Below, piece after piece: positions 1 through 8,025 of a DNA stretch of 32,649 nucleotides. Position 1 is the stretch's first letter. Every line of letters starts with the position of its first letter. The position numbers and the translations under genes are program-made. Source of the DNA: Myxococcales bacterium (GTDB taxonomy: Bacteria; Myxococcota_A; Polyangia; Polyangiales; Polyangiaceae); the NCBI GenBank assembly GCA_025351875.1, contig JANXVA010000605.1, forward strand, positions 1-32,649. The letters run 5' to 3'. The notes below the pieces were generated by a model, which searched no databases, was not told the origin of the DNA, and was given only the letters and a program-made list of their open reading frames with translations.

Positions 1-1
1 C

Positions 2-166
2 GGCCGCGACGGCAGCGTCACGACGGCGAGCGACGGTGGCTCGGATCTCCCGGACCAGAACGTCATCCAGTGCGTCACGCGCGGCTTCCAGAACCTGTCG
101 TTCCCGTCCCCCGAGGGCGGCATCGTCACGGTGCTCTACCCGCTGACGTTCACCCCCGCCGACTGA
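2..166 (+). CDS. AgmX/PglI-type C-terminal domain protein (3' end only)
   Basis: The frame is open from the left edge and stops with TGA at 164-166, leaving 54 residues. The visible part has a Cys followed by a FxxLSFPxPxGGxVTVxYPxxF pattern, which I recognise as the end of the AgmX/PglI C-terminal domain, a TonB-C-like module found in many myxobacterial proteins linked to gliding or envelope function. The N-terminal domains lie outside the window, so the role of the whole protein cannot be given. The FecR-like protein at 19473-20756 ends in a similar pattern. The domain call is by recalled motif; coding sense is clear from the frame and codon use. Confidence 0.7.
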   Translation, partial: GRDGSVTTASDGGSDLPDQNVIQCVTRGFQNLSFPSPEGGIVTVLYPLTFTPAD

Positions 167-357
167 GTTCGAGCCCATCGTGCCGTGACATTCGGGCCTC
201 CCGGGGCCCGCCGCGGCGCCGGGCAATCGTGTCGACCGACTCCGCTTCTCCGGCCGCCGTGCGACGGCGGTCTGCGAGCAGCGTCTGACCTTCTCGCGCG
301 TGAGCCCGCCGACGGATTTCAAGCCCATCGCGGCGTGACATTTGGCCCTCCCGGCGT
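155..357 (+). repeat. Imperfect direct repeat, two copies offset by 150 bp
   Basis: Bases 155-207 and 305-357 align without gaps, with 44 of 53 positions identical by my count. The first copy starts in the last codons of the upstream gene and includes its stop. The second lies just before the Mpo1-like gene. The layout suggests a decayed tandem duplication of a gene end plus its downstream spacer. Between the copies, 254-270 forms a hairpin with perfect 7-base arms and a 3-base loop but no T tract. I see no other gene in 167-387. Confidence 0.5.
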
Positions 358-387
358 CATCCTTGGCACCGCGGAGGGTCGTCGCAT

Positions 388-807
388 ATGGACACACGCT
401 TTCAGTCGTTCGAGGAGTTCTGGCCATTCTACGTGAAGGAGCACAGCAAGAAGTCGACGCGCGTGCTGCACTTCGTGGGCACCACCGCGGCCATGGCGTG
501 CCTCGCCGGCGGCCTCCTCACCAAGCGCCGCTGGCTCCTCGCGGTGGCCCCCTTCGCAGGCTACGGGCCGGCGTGGATCAGCCACTTTTTCATCGAGGGC
601 AACAAGCCCGCCTCGTTCAAGTACCCGCTCTATTCCCTCCGCGCGGACCTCGTCATGTGGTCGAAGATGGTGCGTTTCCAGATGACCGAGGAGGTCGAGC
701 GCGTCCTGCGTGAAGAGGCCGAGAAGGCGGACGCCGAGATGGAGAGCGCCGTGCGCGTCAAGGACGGCCACGCTCCCGCCGGTTCTCCGAGCGAAGTTGT
801 CAACTGA
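388..807 (+). CDS. Mpo1-like (DUF962) membrane protein
   Basis: A 139-aa protein resembling the DUF962/Mpo1 family. Yeast Mpo1 is an Fe(II)-dependent dioxygenase that shortens 2-hydroxy fatty acids; bacterial members are mostly uncharacterised. Family features visible are the N-terminal FxxFWPFYVxEH segment, a conserved His near residue 28 (LHFVGT), two hydrophobic stretches (about 30-45 and 50-65), and the ISHFFIEGNKPASFKYP motif that supplies conserved His and Asn-x-Pro residues. The polar C-terminal tail after residue 100 looks like a lineage-specific extension. The ATG is well placed: GGAGGG ends about 9 bases upstream. The next gene begins one base after this stop, so the two are probably co-transcribed. 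Family call is good; substrate is unknown. Confidence 0.82.
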   Translation: MDTRFQSFEEFWPFYVKEHSKKSTRVLHFVGTTAAMACLAGGLLTKRRWLLAVAPFAGYGPAWISHFFIEGNKPASFKYPLYSLRADLVMWSKMVRFQMTEEVERVLREEAEKADAEMESAVRVKDGHAPAGSPSEVVN

Positions 808-808
808 G

Positions 809-1390
809 TTGAGTCGTTCACCCAGCGCCTCACCCAGCGCCGCATGGCTGTCCGTGATGGCCGGCCTTGCGCTGATGGTGGGCCTCGCTACTGGATGCGT
901 GCATTCTGCAACCACGGTCGAGGCGCCGATGATCAGCGCCGAGGTCGCCGCACGGGCGCTCCCCGCGAGCGCCAGGCCGGCGGATCCCGTGGTCCGCGCA
1001 CGCGCTCCCCTCGCGGACGCTCCGTTCGACCGCGGCGACCGGCTCGGCGGCCACTACGTCTGCGCGCAGGGCCGGACCGAGCTCACCCTCGTGATCGAGG
1101 ACCTCGAGGGCAACGACGTCTCGGCGATCTTCGAGTTCGATTACCCAGGCGGCGGCGGAACGCACACCCCCGCGAGCGGGAGCTTCCGGATGCACGGGTC
1201 GTTCGACAGCCGAACGCGAGCCCTCCGCCTCGACGGCGACCGGTGGATCGACCAGCCCGACGGGTACGTCATGGTCGGACTCGTGGGGACTGTCTCGAAA
1301 AGCGGCACGATCGACGGCATCGTGAAGGGGCCGGGGTGCTCGACGTTCTATCTGGACGCCCCCCGCTCGCGCCGTTCCGCCACTCGCTGA
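809..1390 (+). CDS. Putative lipoprotein, unknown function
   Basis: About 193 aa if read from the TTG one base after the preceding stop. That start gives a signal peptide with an Arg, a hydrophobic core and a lipobox ending ATGC, so Cys is the predicted lipidated residue. An ATG at 857 would leave only a short uncharged signal. The mature part has a low-complexity Ala/Pro/Arg linker and then a compact domain with Tyr-x-Cys near its start, alternating beta-like strands, a Gly-rich loop and a Cys close to the C-terminus, perhaps a disulfide-closed beta domain. I do not recognise the family. Tight spacing suggests an operon with the Mpo1-like gene. Confidence 0.65.
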   Translation: MSRSPSASPSAAWLSVMAGLALMVGLATGCVHSATTVEAPMISAEVAARALPASARPADPVVRARAPLADAPFDRGDRLGGHYVCAQGRTELTLVIEDLEGNDVSAIFEFDYPGGGGTHTPASGSFRMHGSFDSRTRALRLDGDRWIDQPDGYVMVGLVGTVSKSGTIDGIVKGPGCSTFYLDAPRSRRSATR

Positions 1391-1425
1391 GCTGAGCTGA
1401 GCGAGCGCAACTGGGGCGAGCTCGT

Positions 1426-1444
1426 GCCGCGTGATTCACGCGGC
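1426..1444. terminator. Perfect palindrome with 9-base arms (terminator or operator)
   Basis: GCCGCGTGATTCACGCGGC has 9-base perfect arms around a single T. It lies 36 bases after the lipoprotein stop and 70 bases before the kinase start. There is no T tract, and the near absence of a loop makes it look as much like a protein-binding operator as a terminator. Confidence 0.35.
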
Positions 1445-1465
1445 CTGAGGCTCTTTCGGAAAGCC

Positions 1466-1474
1466 TGCTAGTCT
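1466..1474 (+). promoter_or_regulatory. Extended -10 candidate for the Ser/Thr kinase gene
   Basis: TGCTAGTCT fits an extended -10 (TGnTAnnnT) and lies about 40 bases upstream of the TTG start. The same core recurs before other genes in the window. No convincing -35 box is visible. Confidence 0.4.
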
Positions 1475-1513
1475 CGCTAGGACGCGTCTTTCCGCGCAAA
1501 AAGGGGCTTTTTC

Positions 1514-3076
1514 TTGAGCGAGGCGTTCGGGGCCTCGGGTCGCCGACCGAAGCAAGGTCGGGTCGGCACCGTGGTGAACGGCAAGTGGCAGATCGACGCC
1601 CGCATCGGCTCGGGCGGAATGGCCACGGTTTACTCGGCGACCCACCGAAACGGTCACCGGGCGGCCCTCAAGATGCTGCACGTGCAGCTCTCACGAGACC
1701 CGAACACCCGTGCGCGCTTCCTTCGCGAGGGGTACGTCGGGAACGCCGTCGCGCACGACGGCGTGGTGAAGGTGCAGGACGACGGTGTCACCGAGGACGG
1801 CTGCGCGTTCCTCGTGCTCGATCTCCTCGAGGGCGAGACGATCGAGGCGCGTCGGATGCGTCAGGGGGGCTCTCTTCCGATCGACGAGGTCCTCGAGATC
1901 GCCCACCAGGCGCTCGATGCGCTGGCCGCCGCACACGAGAAGGGGATCGTCCATCGCGACCTCAAGCCGGACAACTTCTTCCTCTGCACCGACGGCCGCC
2001 TGAAGCTCCTCGACTTCGGGCTCGCCCGGATGAAGGACCTGCAGTCGCACGGGGAGGCGACGAAGACGGGCGTGACCATCGGCACGCCGGAGTTCATGCC
2101 GCCCGAGCAGGCGCTGGGGAAGCGCGACGAGGTCGATGCGCGGTCGGACGTCTGGGGTCTCGGAGCGACGTTGTTCACCACCCTCACTGGCAAGTACGTG
2201 CATGATGCAAGTACACTGCACGAGCAGCTCATGGCCAGCGCGACGATCAGGCCGCGTCCCATCCGCGAGCTCGCGCCTCATGTCCCCGCGCCCGTTGCGG
2301 TGGTGATCGATCGCGCGCTCGAGCTCGAGCGGGGCCATCGCTGGGAGAACGCGCGAGAGATGCAGCGAGCGTTTCGCGCCGCTCGCGCTCCGCGGAACGG
2401 CTCGGCCAAGTTCGAGTCCGACAGCCTCACGATGCCCGCGGCGTCTTTGCGCCAGAGCGACCCGCCGTCGTCGGCACCGATCACCGCTCCCTCGGCCGTC
2501 CAGCGGAACCACGCGCTACCGGTGTCGTCGTCCGGCGCCACCCTCGAGCTTGGCTCTACCCCGTCGAGCGACAAGACGATCCAGGACGCGGCGCCACGCA
2601 CGCCGCAGATGCTCGTCGACGCGCTGCCGTCGATCGGTCCGGCCACGCCAGCGCCGCACACCGAGCGCATCACGGGGACGCGCACCCCCGGCCCGTCGCT
2701 GCAGCCCCAACATCAGCCGGGACCGAACCTCTCGGAGGCGGCCGCCTACGACCGCACGCTCGCGTCGCCGGCCGGCGCGATGCGCGCCAGCGTTCCGGTC
2801 TCCCCGACACTCGGGAGCTCGGGCAGCGGCCCGTACGCGGTCATCAGCAGCGGCGTCCCGACCCCGGGCATCGCCCCGCGCGGCAGCGGCTCGATCATGC
2901 CGCCGCGTCCGAGCGCGAACCCTCCTACCGCCTCTCAGGCAGGCCCGCCCGCGGTCGACTCGATGCCGCCTACCTCGCTCGCCCATCGCAGCTCGGCCCG
3001 CACCGTGGTGATCATCTGCGTCCTCCTCATCGCTGCGTGTGCCGCCGCGGGCGCGTGGGTCCTGCTCCATCGCTGA
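1514..3076 (+). CDS. Eukaryotic-like Ser/Thr protein kinase, C-terminal membrane anchor
   Basis: A 520-aa Hanks-type kinase. The catalytic domain spans about residues 24-290: Gly-rich loop GSGGMA (32-37), ATP-binding Lys53 in AALK, catalytic loop HRDLKPDN (147-154), DFG (167-169), a GTPEFMPPEQ P+1/APE-like segment and SDVWGLG (211-217), so all key catalytic residues are present. Residues 290-495 are a Ser/Pro/Ala-rich disordered linker. A single transmembrane helix (about 499-517) is followed by only a few residues, so the kinase is cytoplasmic and tail-anchored with no extracytoplasmic sensor such as PASTA. The TTG start is supported by an AAGGGG Shine-Dalgarno about 8 bases upstream; no better in-frame start exists. 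The substrate is unknown; the FHA protein at 27943-29199 belongs to a family that reads phospho-Thr. Confidence 0.93.
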   Translation: MSEAFGASGRRPKQGRVGTVVNGKWQIDARIGSGGMATVYSATHRNGHRAALKMLHVQLSRDPNTRARFLREGYVGNAVAHDGVVKVQDDGVTEDGCAFLVLDLLEGETIEARRMRQGGSLPIDEVLEIAHQALDALAAAHEKGIVHRDLKPDNFFLCTDGRLKLLDFGLARMKDLQSHGEATKTGVTIGTPEFMPPEQALGKRDEVDARSDVWGLGATLFTTLTGKYVHDASTLHEQLMASATIRPRPIRELAPHVPAPVAVVIDRALELERGHRWENAREMQRAFRAARAPRNGSAKFESDSLTMPAASLRQSDPPSSAPITAPSAVQRNHALPVSSSGATLELGSTPSSDKTIQDAAPRTPQMLVDALPSIGPATPAPHTERITGTRTPGPSLQPQHQPGPNLSEAAAYDRTLASPAGAMRASVPVSPTLGSSGSGPYAVISSGVPTPGIAPRGSGSIMPPRPSANPPTASQAGPPAVDSMPPTSLAHRSSARTVVIICVLLIAACAAAGAWVLLHR

Positions 3077-3078
3077 TC

Positions 3079-3087
3079 TGCTATGAC
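3079..3087 (+). promoter_or_regulatory. Extended -10 candidate, very short leader
   Basis: TGCTATGAC ends 6 bases before the ATG of the lipoprotein at 3094, straight after the kinase stop. If used, the transcript would be leaderless or nearly so. Confidence 0.35.
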
Positions 3088-3093
3088 CTCCCC

Positions 3094-3576
3094 ATGCTCA
3101 CGCGCTCGCTCGTCCTTGCCTCCGCGCTGATCACGCTCTCCGCATGCGATGGCGGCGCTGGCACGGGGCCCGGTCCGCAGGACCCCTCCGTGCAGAGCGG
3201 CGGCACCGGTCCGCTCGCCGCCCTCGAGTCGAGCCCGTTCCAGAACGAGGTCTGGATCGGCGAGACCGGCCAGCAGATCCAGTTTCTCTACTACCCGCGC
3301 GAGAACCTTCGCATCAGCGCGCAGTGCCGTAGCGCGAGCGGTCAGTTCATCTGCGAGGCGATGCGCTTCATGCGAAACGGCATGCCCGTCGAGATCGCAC
3401 GGCGCGCGCTCGACGGTCGAACGAGCGCGGGCGTGAAGGTCTGCATGCGCATGAACCAGCCGATCATCACCGTGCACAACAGCGTCGGCGCGGAGGACAG
3501 CCTCTGTCAGTTCCCCGACGGCTCGCTCGTCGCGAATGGCGGGCTCGAGCAGTACAAGATGCGCGTCATCCAGTAG
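3094..3576 (+). CDS. Small putative lipoprotein
   Basis: A 160-aa protein. MLTRSLVLASALITLSAC is a textbook lipoprotein signal with lipobox LSAC; Asp follows the Cys. The mature part starts with a Gly/Pro-rich linker and continues with a folded region holding four Cys (CRSASGQFIC, VCMRM, SLCQFPDGS). The C-terminal CQFPDGS segment weakly recalls DUF333-type proteins, not enough to assign the family. The ATG at 3094 is chosen over an in-frame GTG at 3037 because only the later start gives a clean signal peptide. Its 3' end overlaps that of the convergent histidine kinase gene by 11 bases. Confidence 0.75.
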   Translation: MLTRSLVLASALITLSACDGGAGTGPGPQDPSVQSGGTGPLAALESSPFQNEVWIGETGQQIQFLYYPRENLRISAQCRSASGQFICEAMRFMRNGMPVEIARRALDGRTSAGVKVCMRMNQPIITVHNSVGAEDSLCQFPDGSLVANGGLEQYKMRVIQ

Positions 3577-5137
3577 TCGACGCGGGCAACGTCACGACGA
3601 AACGCGTGCCCTTGCCGAGCTCGCTCGTCACGTCGATCGTCCCGTCCATCGACTCGACGAGGTGCTTCACGATCGACAGCCCGAGCCCCGCGCCGCCGTG
3701 CTGGCGCGAGCGCCCCGGATCGGCACGGTAGAAGCGCTCGAAGAGACGCGGGAGGTGCGCGGGATCGATGCCGGGTCCGTCGTCGCTGACGGTCACCTTC
3801 ACGGTCTCGCCGCCGCGCTCACCGATGATCTTCACCTCGCCGCCTTCGCTCCCGTACTTGATGGCGTTGTCGACCAGGTTGATCATTGCGCGCTCGACGC
3901 CCTCGGGATCGCCCACCGCGATGGCCTCGGGCGCCACCTCGATCGACACACGCACGCTCCGCGCCTCGGCACGCCCGCGCACCGTCTCGGCGACGTGCTT
4001 GGCGATCGAGACGATCGACACGTCCTCACGCGCGATGTCGCCCTTGCCGCGTGACTCGAGCTCCGACAGCGCGAGCAGCTGCTCGACGAGCCCTCCGATG
4101 CGCAGCGCCTGGCGGTGCACGATCTCCAGGAATTGCCGGGAGTTTTCGTCGGTGGTCTTCCCGCGGAGGAGCGTCTCCGCGTAGCCCTGGATCGCCGTCA
4201 CGGGCGTGCGGAGCTCGTGCGAGACGTTGGCGACGAAGTCGCGACGCACGGTCATGAGGCGGCGCAACGCCGTCTGATCGCGGAGCACCGCGACGACCGC
4301 GCCCCCGGCGCTGGCGGGGAGCGGCCTCACGTAGACGGCGAGCGACGTGCCGCGTTTGTCGGTGATCTCGTGCTCGGTCTCCGTCAGCTTGCCGTTCATG
4401 CACGCCTCGATCAGCGCACGAGCCTCGTCGTTGGTGACCACCTCCTCGAGCGCCGCGCCGATCACGGGCGGAGCGCCGCCGAGGATCCGATGCACGGCCG
4501 GGTTCACGACCATCACCCGTCCGCGATGGTCGATGACGAGGACGCCCTCGACCATGCCGGCGAGGATCGCCGAGAGGTGGTCGCGCTCGGCAGCGAGCTG
4601 CGAGGTCACGCGCGACGCGAGCAGCCCGAGCGCGAACGCGACCACGATGGCGACTCCGGAAGCGACCAGCAGCCGACGTCGCATGGCGGCGACGGTCTCG
4701 TTCACGTCGGAGAGCGGGATCCCCAGCCGGACGACGATGCCGTCGGCACCGGGGACCGCGACGTAGTGCATCTCCTGACTGCCGCGCATGCGCGTGGCCT
4801 TGCCGGCGCCGTGGCTACGCGCCTGGATAATCTCCTCGCCGATGTCGTTTCGCGCCTCCGGCGGCGACGCGCCGATGACCGCGCCGTCACGATCGAGGAG
4901 CGTCACCTCGGCGTCGACGATGTGCGCGATGCGCGTGGCGACCTTGTCGGGGTGACGGCGGCCGCCTTCCTCGGCCCACTCGATCGCGCCCTTGGCTTGC
5001 TCGAGCTGACGCGCATCGAGCTGGCGTACGAGGTCGTCGGTGAGCCAGCGATTGAGCGTGAAGATCGCGATGAGCCCGACCGCGACAACCAGGCCGACGT
5101 GGCTCGCGAGGAGCTTCGTGCGGAACGACATCGCCAT
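3566..5137 (-). CDS. phoR: PhoR-like sensor histidine kinase
   Basis: A 523-aa membrane sensor kinase. TM helix 1 (about 9-28) and TM helix 2 (about 156-177) flank a roughly 125-residue extracytoplasmic sensor region. A PAS-like domain follows (about 185-295, with VIDHRGRVMVVNPA), then a HisKA H-box FVANVSHELRTP with phosphoacceptor His307, N-box NLVDNAIKYG (420-429), G1 DDGPGID (452-458) and G2 GGAGLGL (481-487). Every catalytic motif is intact. The TM-PAS-HisKA-HATPase order and the partner regulator 16 bases upstream match the PhoR class, which senses phosphate starvation in other bacteria. No pst or phoU genes are in view, so the stimulus is inferred only. An AGAGG ribosome site precedes the ATG. 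Confidence 0.85.
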   Translation of the reverse strand: MAMSFRTKLLASHVGLVVAVGLIAIFTLNRWLTDDLVRQLDARQLEQAKGAIEWAEEGGRRHPDKVATRIAHIVDAEVTLLDRDGAVIGASPPEARNDIGEEIIQARSHGAGKATRMRGSQEMHYVAVPGADGIVVRLGIPLSDVNETVAAMRRRLLVASGVAIVVAFALGLLASRVTSQLAAERDHLSAILAGMVEGVLVIDHRGRVMVVNPAVHRILGGAPPVIGAALEEVVTNDEARALIEACMNGKLTETEHEITDKRGTSLAVYVRPLPASAGGAVVAVLRDQTALRRLMTVRRDFVANVSHELRTPVTAIQGYAETLLRGKTTDENSRQFLEIVHRQALRIGGLVEQLLALSELESRGKGDIAREDVSIVSIAKHVAETVRGRAEARSVRVSIEVAPEAIAVGDPEGVERAMINLVDNAIKYGSEGGEVKIIGERGGETVKVTVSDDGPGIDPAHLPRLFERFYRADPGRSRQHGGAGLGLSIVKHLVESMDGTIDVTSELGKGTRFVVTLPASTTG

Positions 5138-5153
5138 GCCGACCTCTAGTCTC

Positions 5154-5936
5154 TCACGCGGGATCCGCGCCGGGATCGCGCAGGCGATAGCCGAACCCGT
5201 GCACGGTCTCGATGGCCTCGCTGTACGCGGCGAGTCTCTCGCGGAGCCGACGGATGTGCGTGTCGACCGTGCGCGTGTTCGTGTCGGGGGAGATGCCCCA
5301 GACCTCTTGCAGGAGATCCGTCCGCGAGAAGACTCGACCCGGGTGCTCGACGAAGATCGCGAGGAGCTTGTACTCGAGCGGCCGAAGCGTGAGCTCCGCG
5401 CCGTCGACGATCACGCGATGGCGTGTAGGATCGATGACGAGACCCCGCCACTCGAGGCGCTTTCCCTCGTCGCGCGCGCCCCGCGCGAGGCGACGCTCGT
5501 TCGCGCGACGTGCGAGCCCCCTGACGCGCATGACGAGCTCGCGCACGCTGAAGGGCTTCACGACGTAGTCGTCGGCGCCGACCTCGAAACCGAGGACGCG
5601 GTCGTACTCGTCGCCGCGCGCGGTCAGCATGAGGATCGCAGCGTCCGCGACCCGCTCGTCGGCGCGCAGGCGGCGGCAGACCTCCATGCCGGAGATGTCC
5701 GGGAGCATCAGATCGAGGACGACGACGGAGGGCTTGATGCGGATCGCGGCAAGCAGCGCCTCGGCGCCGTTCTCGACGGCCTCGACCTTGAACCCCGCGT
5801 CGCCGAGGTTGAACGAGACGAGCCTGCGAATGTCCTCCTCGTCGTCGACGACGAGCACGACGTCGGCGCCCGCGGGCTGCACCGACGGCTGGGTGCCAGA
5901 CGGGCTCGAGGTCGGCCCAGGCTGCGAATTCGACAT
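5154..5936 (-). CDS. phoB: PhoB-like OmpR-family response regulator
   Basis: 260 aa from the ATG at 5936; an in-frame GTG at 6005 would add 23 unlikely residues. A short Ser/Pro-rich leader precedes a receiver domain (about 25-140): acidic pair DD (31-32), phosphoacceptor Asp75 in VVVLDLMLPD, Thr105 and Lys127 (VVKPF). The C-terminal winged helix (about 163-252) has the LTPLEY-like RPLEYKLL segment, RTVDTHIRRLRERL recognition helix and ETVHGFGYRL wing. It is the partner of the downstream kinase, probably on one transcript. By homology it would bind direct-repeat (pho-box-like) DNA; no clear pho box is visible nearby. Assigning it to phosphate control rather than another stress is inference. 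Confidence 0.85.
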   Translation of the reverse strand: MSNSQPGPTSSPSGTQPSVQPAGADVVLVVDDEEDIRRLVSFNLGDAGFKVEAVENGAEALLAAIRIKPSVVVLDLMLPDISGMEVCRRLRADERVADAAILMLTARGDEYDRVLGFEVGADDYVVKPFSVRELVMRVRGLARRANERRLARGARDEGKRLEWRGLVIDPTRHRVIVDGAELTLRPLEYKLLAIFVEHPGRVFSRTDLLQEVWGISPDTNTRTVDTHIRRLRERLAAYSEAIETVHGFGYRLRDPGADPA

Positions 5937-6070
5937 CGGAGAGCCATTGTAACGTCCGAAACGTTCGGAGGAATGTCGGATTGCAGCCGCCGTGGATTGA
6001 CGCACGATGCAGCGAGATTATGTAAGGCGGTCGGACCCATCCCCGTTTGGCTCGTTCACGGAGGAATTGC
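5937..6070. promoter_or_regulatory. Divergent promoter region (response regulator / OmpA lipoprotein)
   Basis: On the minus strand TACAAT (plus-strand 5946-5951) is a -10 candidate about 10 bases from the regulator ATG, implying a very short leader. Just upstream of it, TCCGAAACGTTCGGA (5955-5969) is a palindrome with 6-base arms, placed where a repressor or autoregulator could bind. On the plus strand TATGTA (6019-6024) may be the -10 for the OmpA gene, which has a GGAGGA ribosome site at 6060-6065. No clear -35 box on either strand. Confidence 0.4.
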
Positions 6071-6616
6071 ATGAAGCTTCTCGTCACCACGCTCCCGCTC
6101 GTTCTCGTCGCTGCGCTCTCGGGGGCTTGCGGTGGTGAAGCGAAGCCGCCCGTCGTCGTGACGCCGCCGCCGGTCGCCACCGTTGCGCCGCCGCCGCCTG
6201 CTCCCGCCGGGCCGAGCAAGAGCGACAAGATGGCCGTCAACGTCGACGATGACATCATCAAGGCGTGCAACCTCAAGTTCGAGAACCTCGATGAGGCTCC
6301 GAAGTTCGACTACGACACCGACGCGCTGACCCAGGGGGAGAAGAACATCCTCGAGGCGATCGCGAAATGTCTCACGAGCGGTCCGCTGAAGGGCCGCGCC
6401 GTCGACCTCGTCGGCCGCGCCGATCCCCGCGGCGAGACCGAGTACAACATGACGCTCGGCGCCAAGCGCGCGCGCTCGGTCCACACGTTCCTCGGCGGCC
6501 TCGGCGTCCCCGGCGACAAGCTCCGTGACACCTCGCGCGGCGAGCTCGACGCGAAGGGTACGGACGAAGAGGGCTGGCGCAAGGATCGTCGCGTCGACGT
6601 TCGCCTCACGAAGTAA
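6071..6616 (+). CDS. OmpA-family (Pal-like) outer-membrane lipoprotein
   Basis: 181 aa. The signal peptide ends in lipobox LSGAC, followed by a Pro/Val-rich linker (about 25-55) and an OmpA-like peptidoglycan-binding domain (about 65-180). Family features are FDYDTDAL near the start, the [26 protein letters not shown] core (normally GHTD/GHAD...N..LS..RA..V) with the conserved Asp and Arg, and a C-terminal KDRRVDVRL strand. Such lipoproteins tether the outer membrane to peptidoglycan. The usual GH before the Asp reads GRAD here, a common variant. The ATG has a GGAGGA ribosome site 5-6 bases upstream, giving it preference over an in-frame start at 6047. It is followed 16 bases later by purC. 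Confidence 0.85.
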   Translation: MKLLVTTLPLVLVAALSGACGGEAKPPVVVTPPPVATVAPPPPAPAGPSKSDKMAVNVDDDIIKACNLKFENLDEAPKFDYDTDALTQGEKNILEAIAKCLTSGPLKGRAVDLVGRADPRGETEYNMTLGAKRARSVHTFLGGLGVPGDKLRDTSRGELDAKGTDEEGWRKDRRVDVRLTK

Positions 6617-6632
6617 CGTCGCGCGCGCCGCC

Positions 6633-7619
6633 ATGCTCGATGACACTCTGCTGAAGGACCATCTCGCTCTCACGCTCGAAGGGACCCACCTCGAGGGGCT
6701 CGGAGAGCGCTACGAGGGCAAGGTCCGCGACAACTACAGCCGCGGGGACCGCCGCTTCATCGTCGTGACGGATCGCATCAGCGCGTTCGACCAGATCCTG
6801 GGGACGGTACCGTTCAAGGGCCAGGTCCTGAACCAGCTCGCGGCCTGGTGGTTCGAGACGACGAAGAGCGTGGCCAAGAGCCACTTCGTGCGCGTTCCCG
6901 ATCCGAACGTGCTCGAGTGCATCGAGTGCAAGCCGCTCCCTGTCGAGCTCGTCGTGCGCGCGTACATCACGGGCTCGACGTCGACGAGCATGTGGACGCA
7001 CTACGCCGAGGGCGCGCGGACGTTCTGCGGTCACGAGCTCCCCGAGGGCCTCCAGAAGAACCAGCGTCTCGAGCGGCCGCTCCTCACGCCGGCCACGAAG
7101 GCGCCGATGGGCCAGCACGACGTCAGCGCGTCGCGCGAGGAGATCCTCGCGAAGGGCGGCATCGAGGCGGACGACTTCGATCGCGCAGCCGAGCTCGCGA
7201 TGGCACTCTTCGCGGCCGGGCAGAAGGTCTGCGCCGAGCGAGGCCTCATCCTCGTCGACACGAAGTACGAGATGGGCAAGACGCCCGACGGCGAGGTCGT
7301 GGTCATCGACGAGATCCACACGCCGGACTCGTCGCGCTTCTGGATGGCCGCGAGCTATGCCGAGCGCTTCGAGGGCAAGCTCGACCCGGAGCCGCTCGAC
7401 AAGGATTTCGTGCGTCGTTACTACACCGCGCTCGGCTACCGGGGTGATGGCGCTCCGCCGCCGCTTCCGCCCGAGGTCCGTGTCGGCGCGGCGAAGCGTT
7501 ACATCGAGGCTTACGAGCGGATCACCGGCGCGTCGTTCGTGCCGGACACCGATCCGCCGCTCGCGCGCATCTGCAAGAACCTCGGCGCGACCGTCCGCGC
7601 CCCGGAAGGACAGTCATGA
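6633..7619 (+). CDS. purC: SAICAR synthase (phosphoribosylaminoimidazole-succinocarboxamide synthase)
   Basis: 328 aa, EC 6.3.2.6. It joins CAIR and aspartate with ATP to form SAICAR in de novo purine synthesis, in the cytoplasm. Family motifs are YEGKVRDNY near the N-terminus (substrate/ATP loop), TDRISAFD, the signature [14 protein letters not shown] (102-115), VDTKYEMG (second signature, with Met where Phe is usual) and [12 protein letters not shown]. The length fits the longer, ADE1-like branch of the family. The ATG at 6633 lies right before the conserved N-terminus; earlier in-frame starts fall inside the OmpA gene. Its stop overlaps the purS start as ATGA. Confidence 0.95.
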   Translation: MLDDTLLKDHLALTLEGTHLEGLGERYEGKVRDNYSRGDRRFIVVTDRISAFDQILGTVPFKGQVLNQLAAWWFETTKSVAKSHFVRVPDPNVLECIECKPLPVELVVRAYITGSTSTSMWTHYAEGARTFCGHELPEGLQKNQRLERPLLTPATKAPMGQHDVSASREEILAKGGIEADDFDRAAELAMALFAAGQKVCAERGLILVDTKYEMGKTPDGEVVVIDEIHTPDSSRFWMAASYAERFEGKLDPEPLDKDFVRRYYTALGYRGDGAPPPLPPEVRVGAAKRYIEAYERITGASFVPDTDPPLARICKNLGATVRAPEGQS

Positions 7620-7852
7620 AGGCCACCGTGCTCGTTCGCTTGAAGTCCGAGGTCCTCGATCCGCAGGGCGATGCCGTGCGCCGCGCGCTCGGCAAGCTCG
7701 GCTTCGAGGGCGTGAAGGGCGTTCGCGTCGGCAAGCTCATCGAGATCGACCTCGACGACGCGGCGGGCCCCGACGTGAAAGCCCGCCTCGAGAAGATGGC
7801 CGATGAGATGCTGGCGAACCCCGTGATCGAAGACTTCGAGATCAAGCTGTGA
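7616..7852 (+). CDS. purS: Phosphoribosylformylglycinamidine synthase, small subunit PurS
   Basis: 78 aa, the typical PurS length. With PurQ and the small form of PurL it makes the multi-subunit FGAM synthase, where it helps pass ammonia from PurQ to PurL. The sequence has the expected [16 protein letters not shown] start, the [17 protein letters not shown] middle strand and an [11 protein letters not shown]-terminus. The ATG overlaps the purC stop by 4 bases, so the two are translationally coupled. purQ and purL are not next to it: what follows is an unrelated, interrupted frame that begins at a GTG overlapping this stop. Confidence 0.93.
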   Translation: MKATVLVRLKSEVLDPQGDAVRRALGKLGFEGVKGVRVGKLIEIDLDDAAGPDVKARLEKMADEMLANPVIEDFEIKL

Positions 7853-7965
7853 GCGCTCGAACGTCGAGCGTCTCCAGCGAAGCTCTGATCGTCGATTTCG
7901 CCCCGCACGCGGTTCATTACGCCGGCTCGTGGGGAGGTCGGTGGTTCGTTAGCCTGCTTCAGTAA
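7849..7965 (+). pseudogene. 5' part of the following gene, cut off by an in-frame TAA
   Basis: A GTG overlapping the purS stop (GTGA, 7849-7852) opens a 38-codon frame ending at TAA 7963-7965. The same frame then stays open without another stop to 9270. The 38 residues read like real protein (LIVDFAPHAVHYAGSWGGR) and the 20 codons between the TAA and the first GTG also read as protein (LTLDAAGAIVGRV). About 71% of third positions are G or C. This looks like one gene split by a single nonsense codon, whether mutation, sequence error or readthrough. An alternative is a chance short frame. Confidence 0.5.
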
Positions 7966-8025
7966 CCGCTCCTCCTCACGCTGGATGCCGCGGGAGCGAT
8001 CGTCGGGCGCGTCGCGATACCCGAT

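Noticed and set aside
1391-1405. Short tandem TGAGC repeats after the lipoprotein gene
   Set aside because: Only about three units; too short to call a functional repeat.
7616-7852. Expectation of purQ/purL directly after purS
   Set aside because: The following frame has none of the glutamine amidotransferase motifs (GGFSYGD, Cys nucleophile) or PurL motifs, so it was not called purQ.
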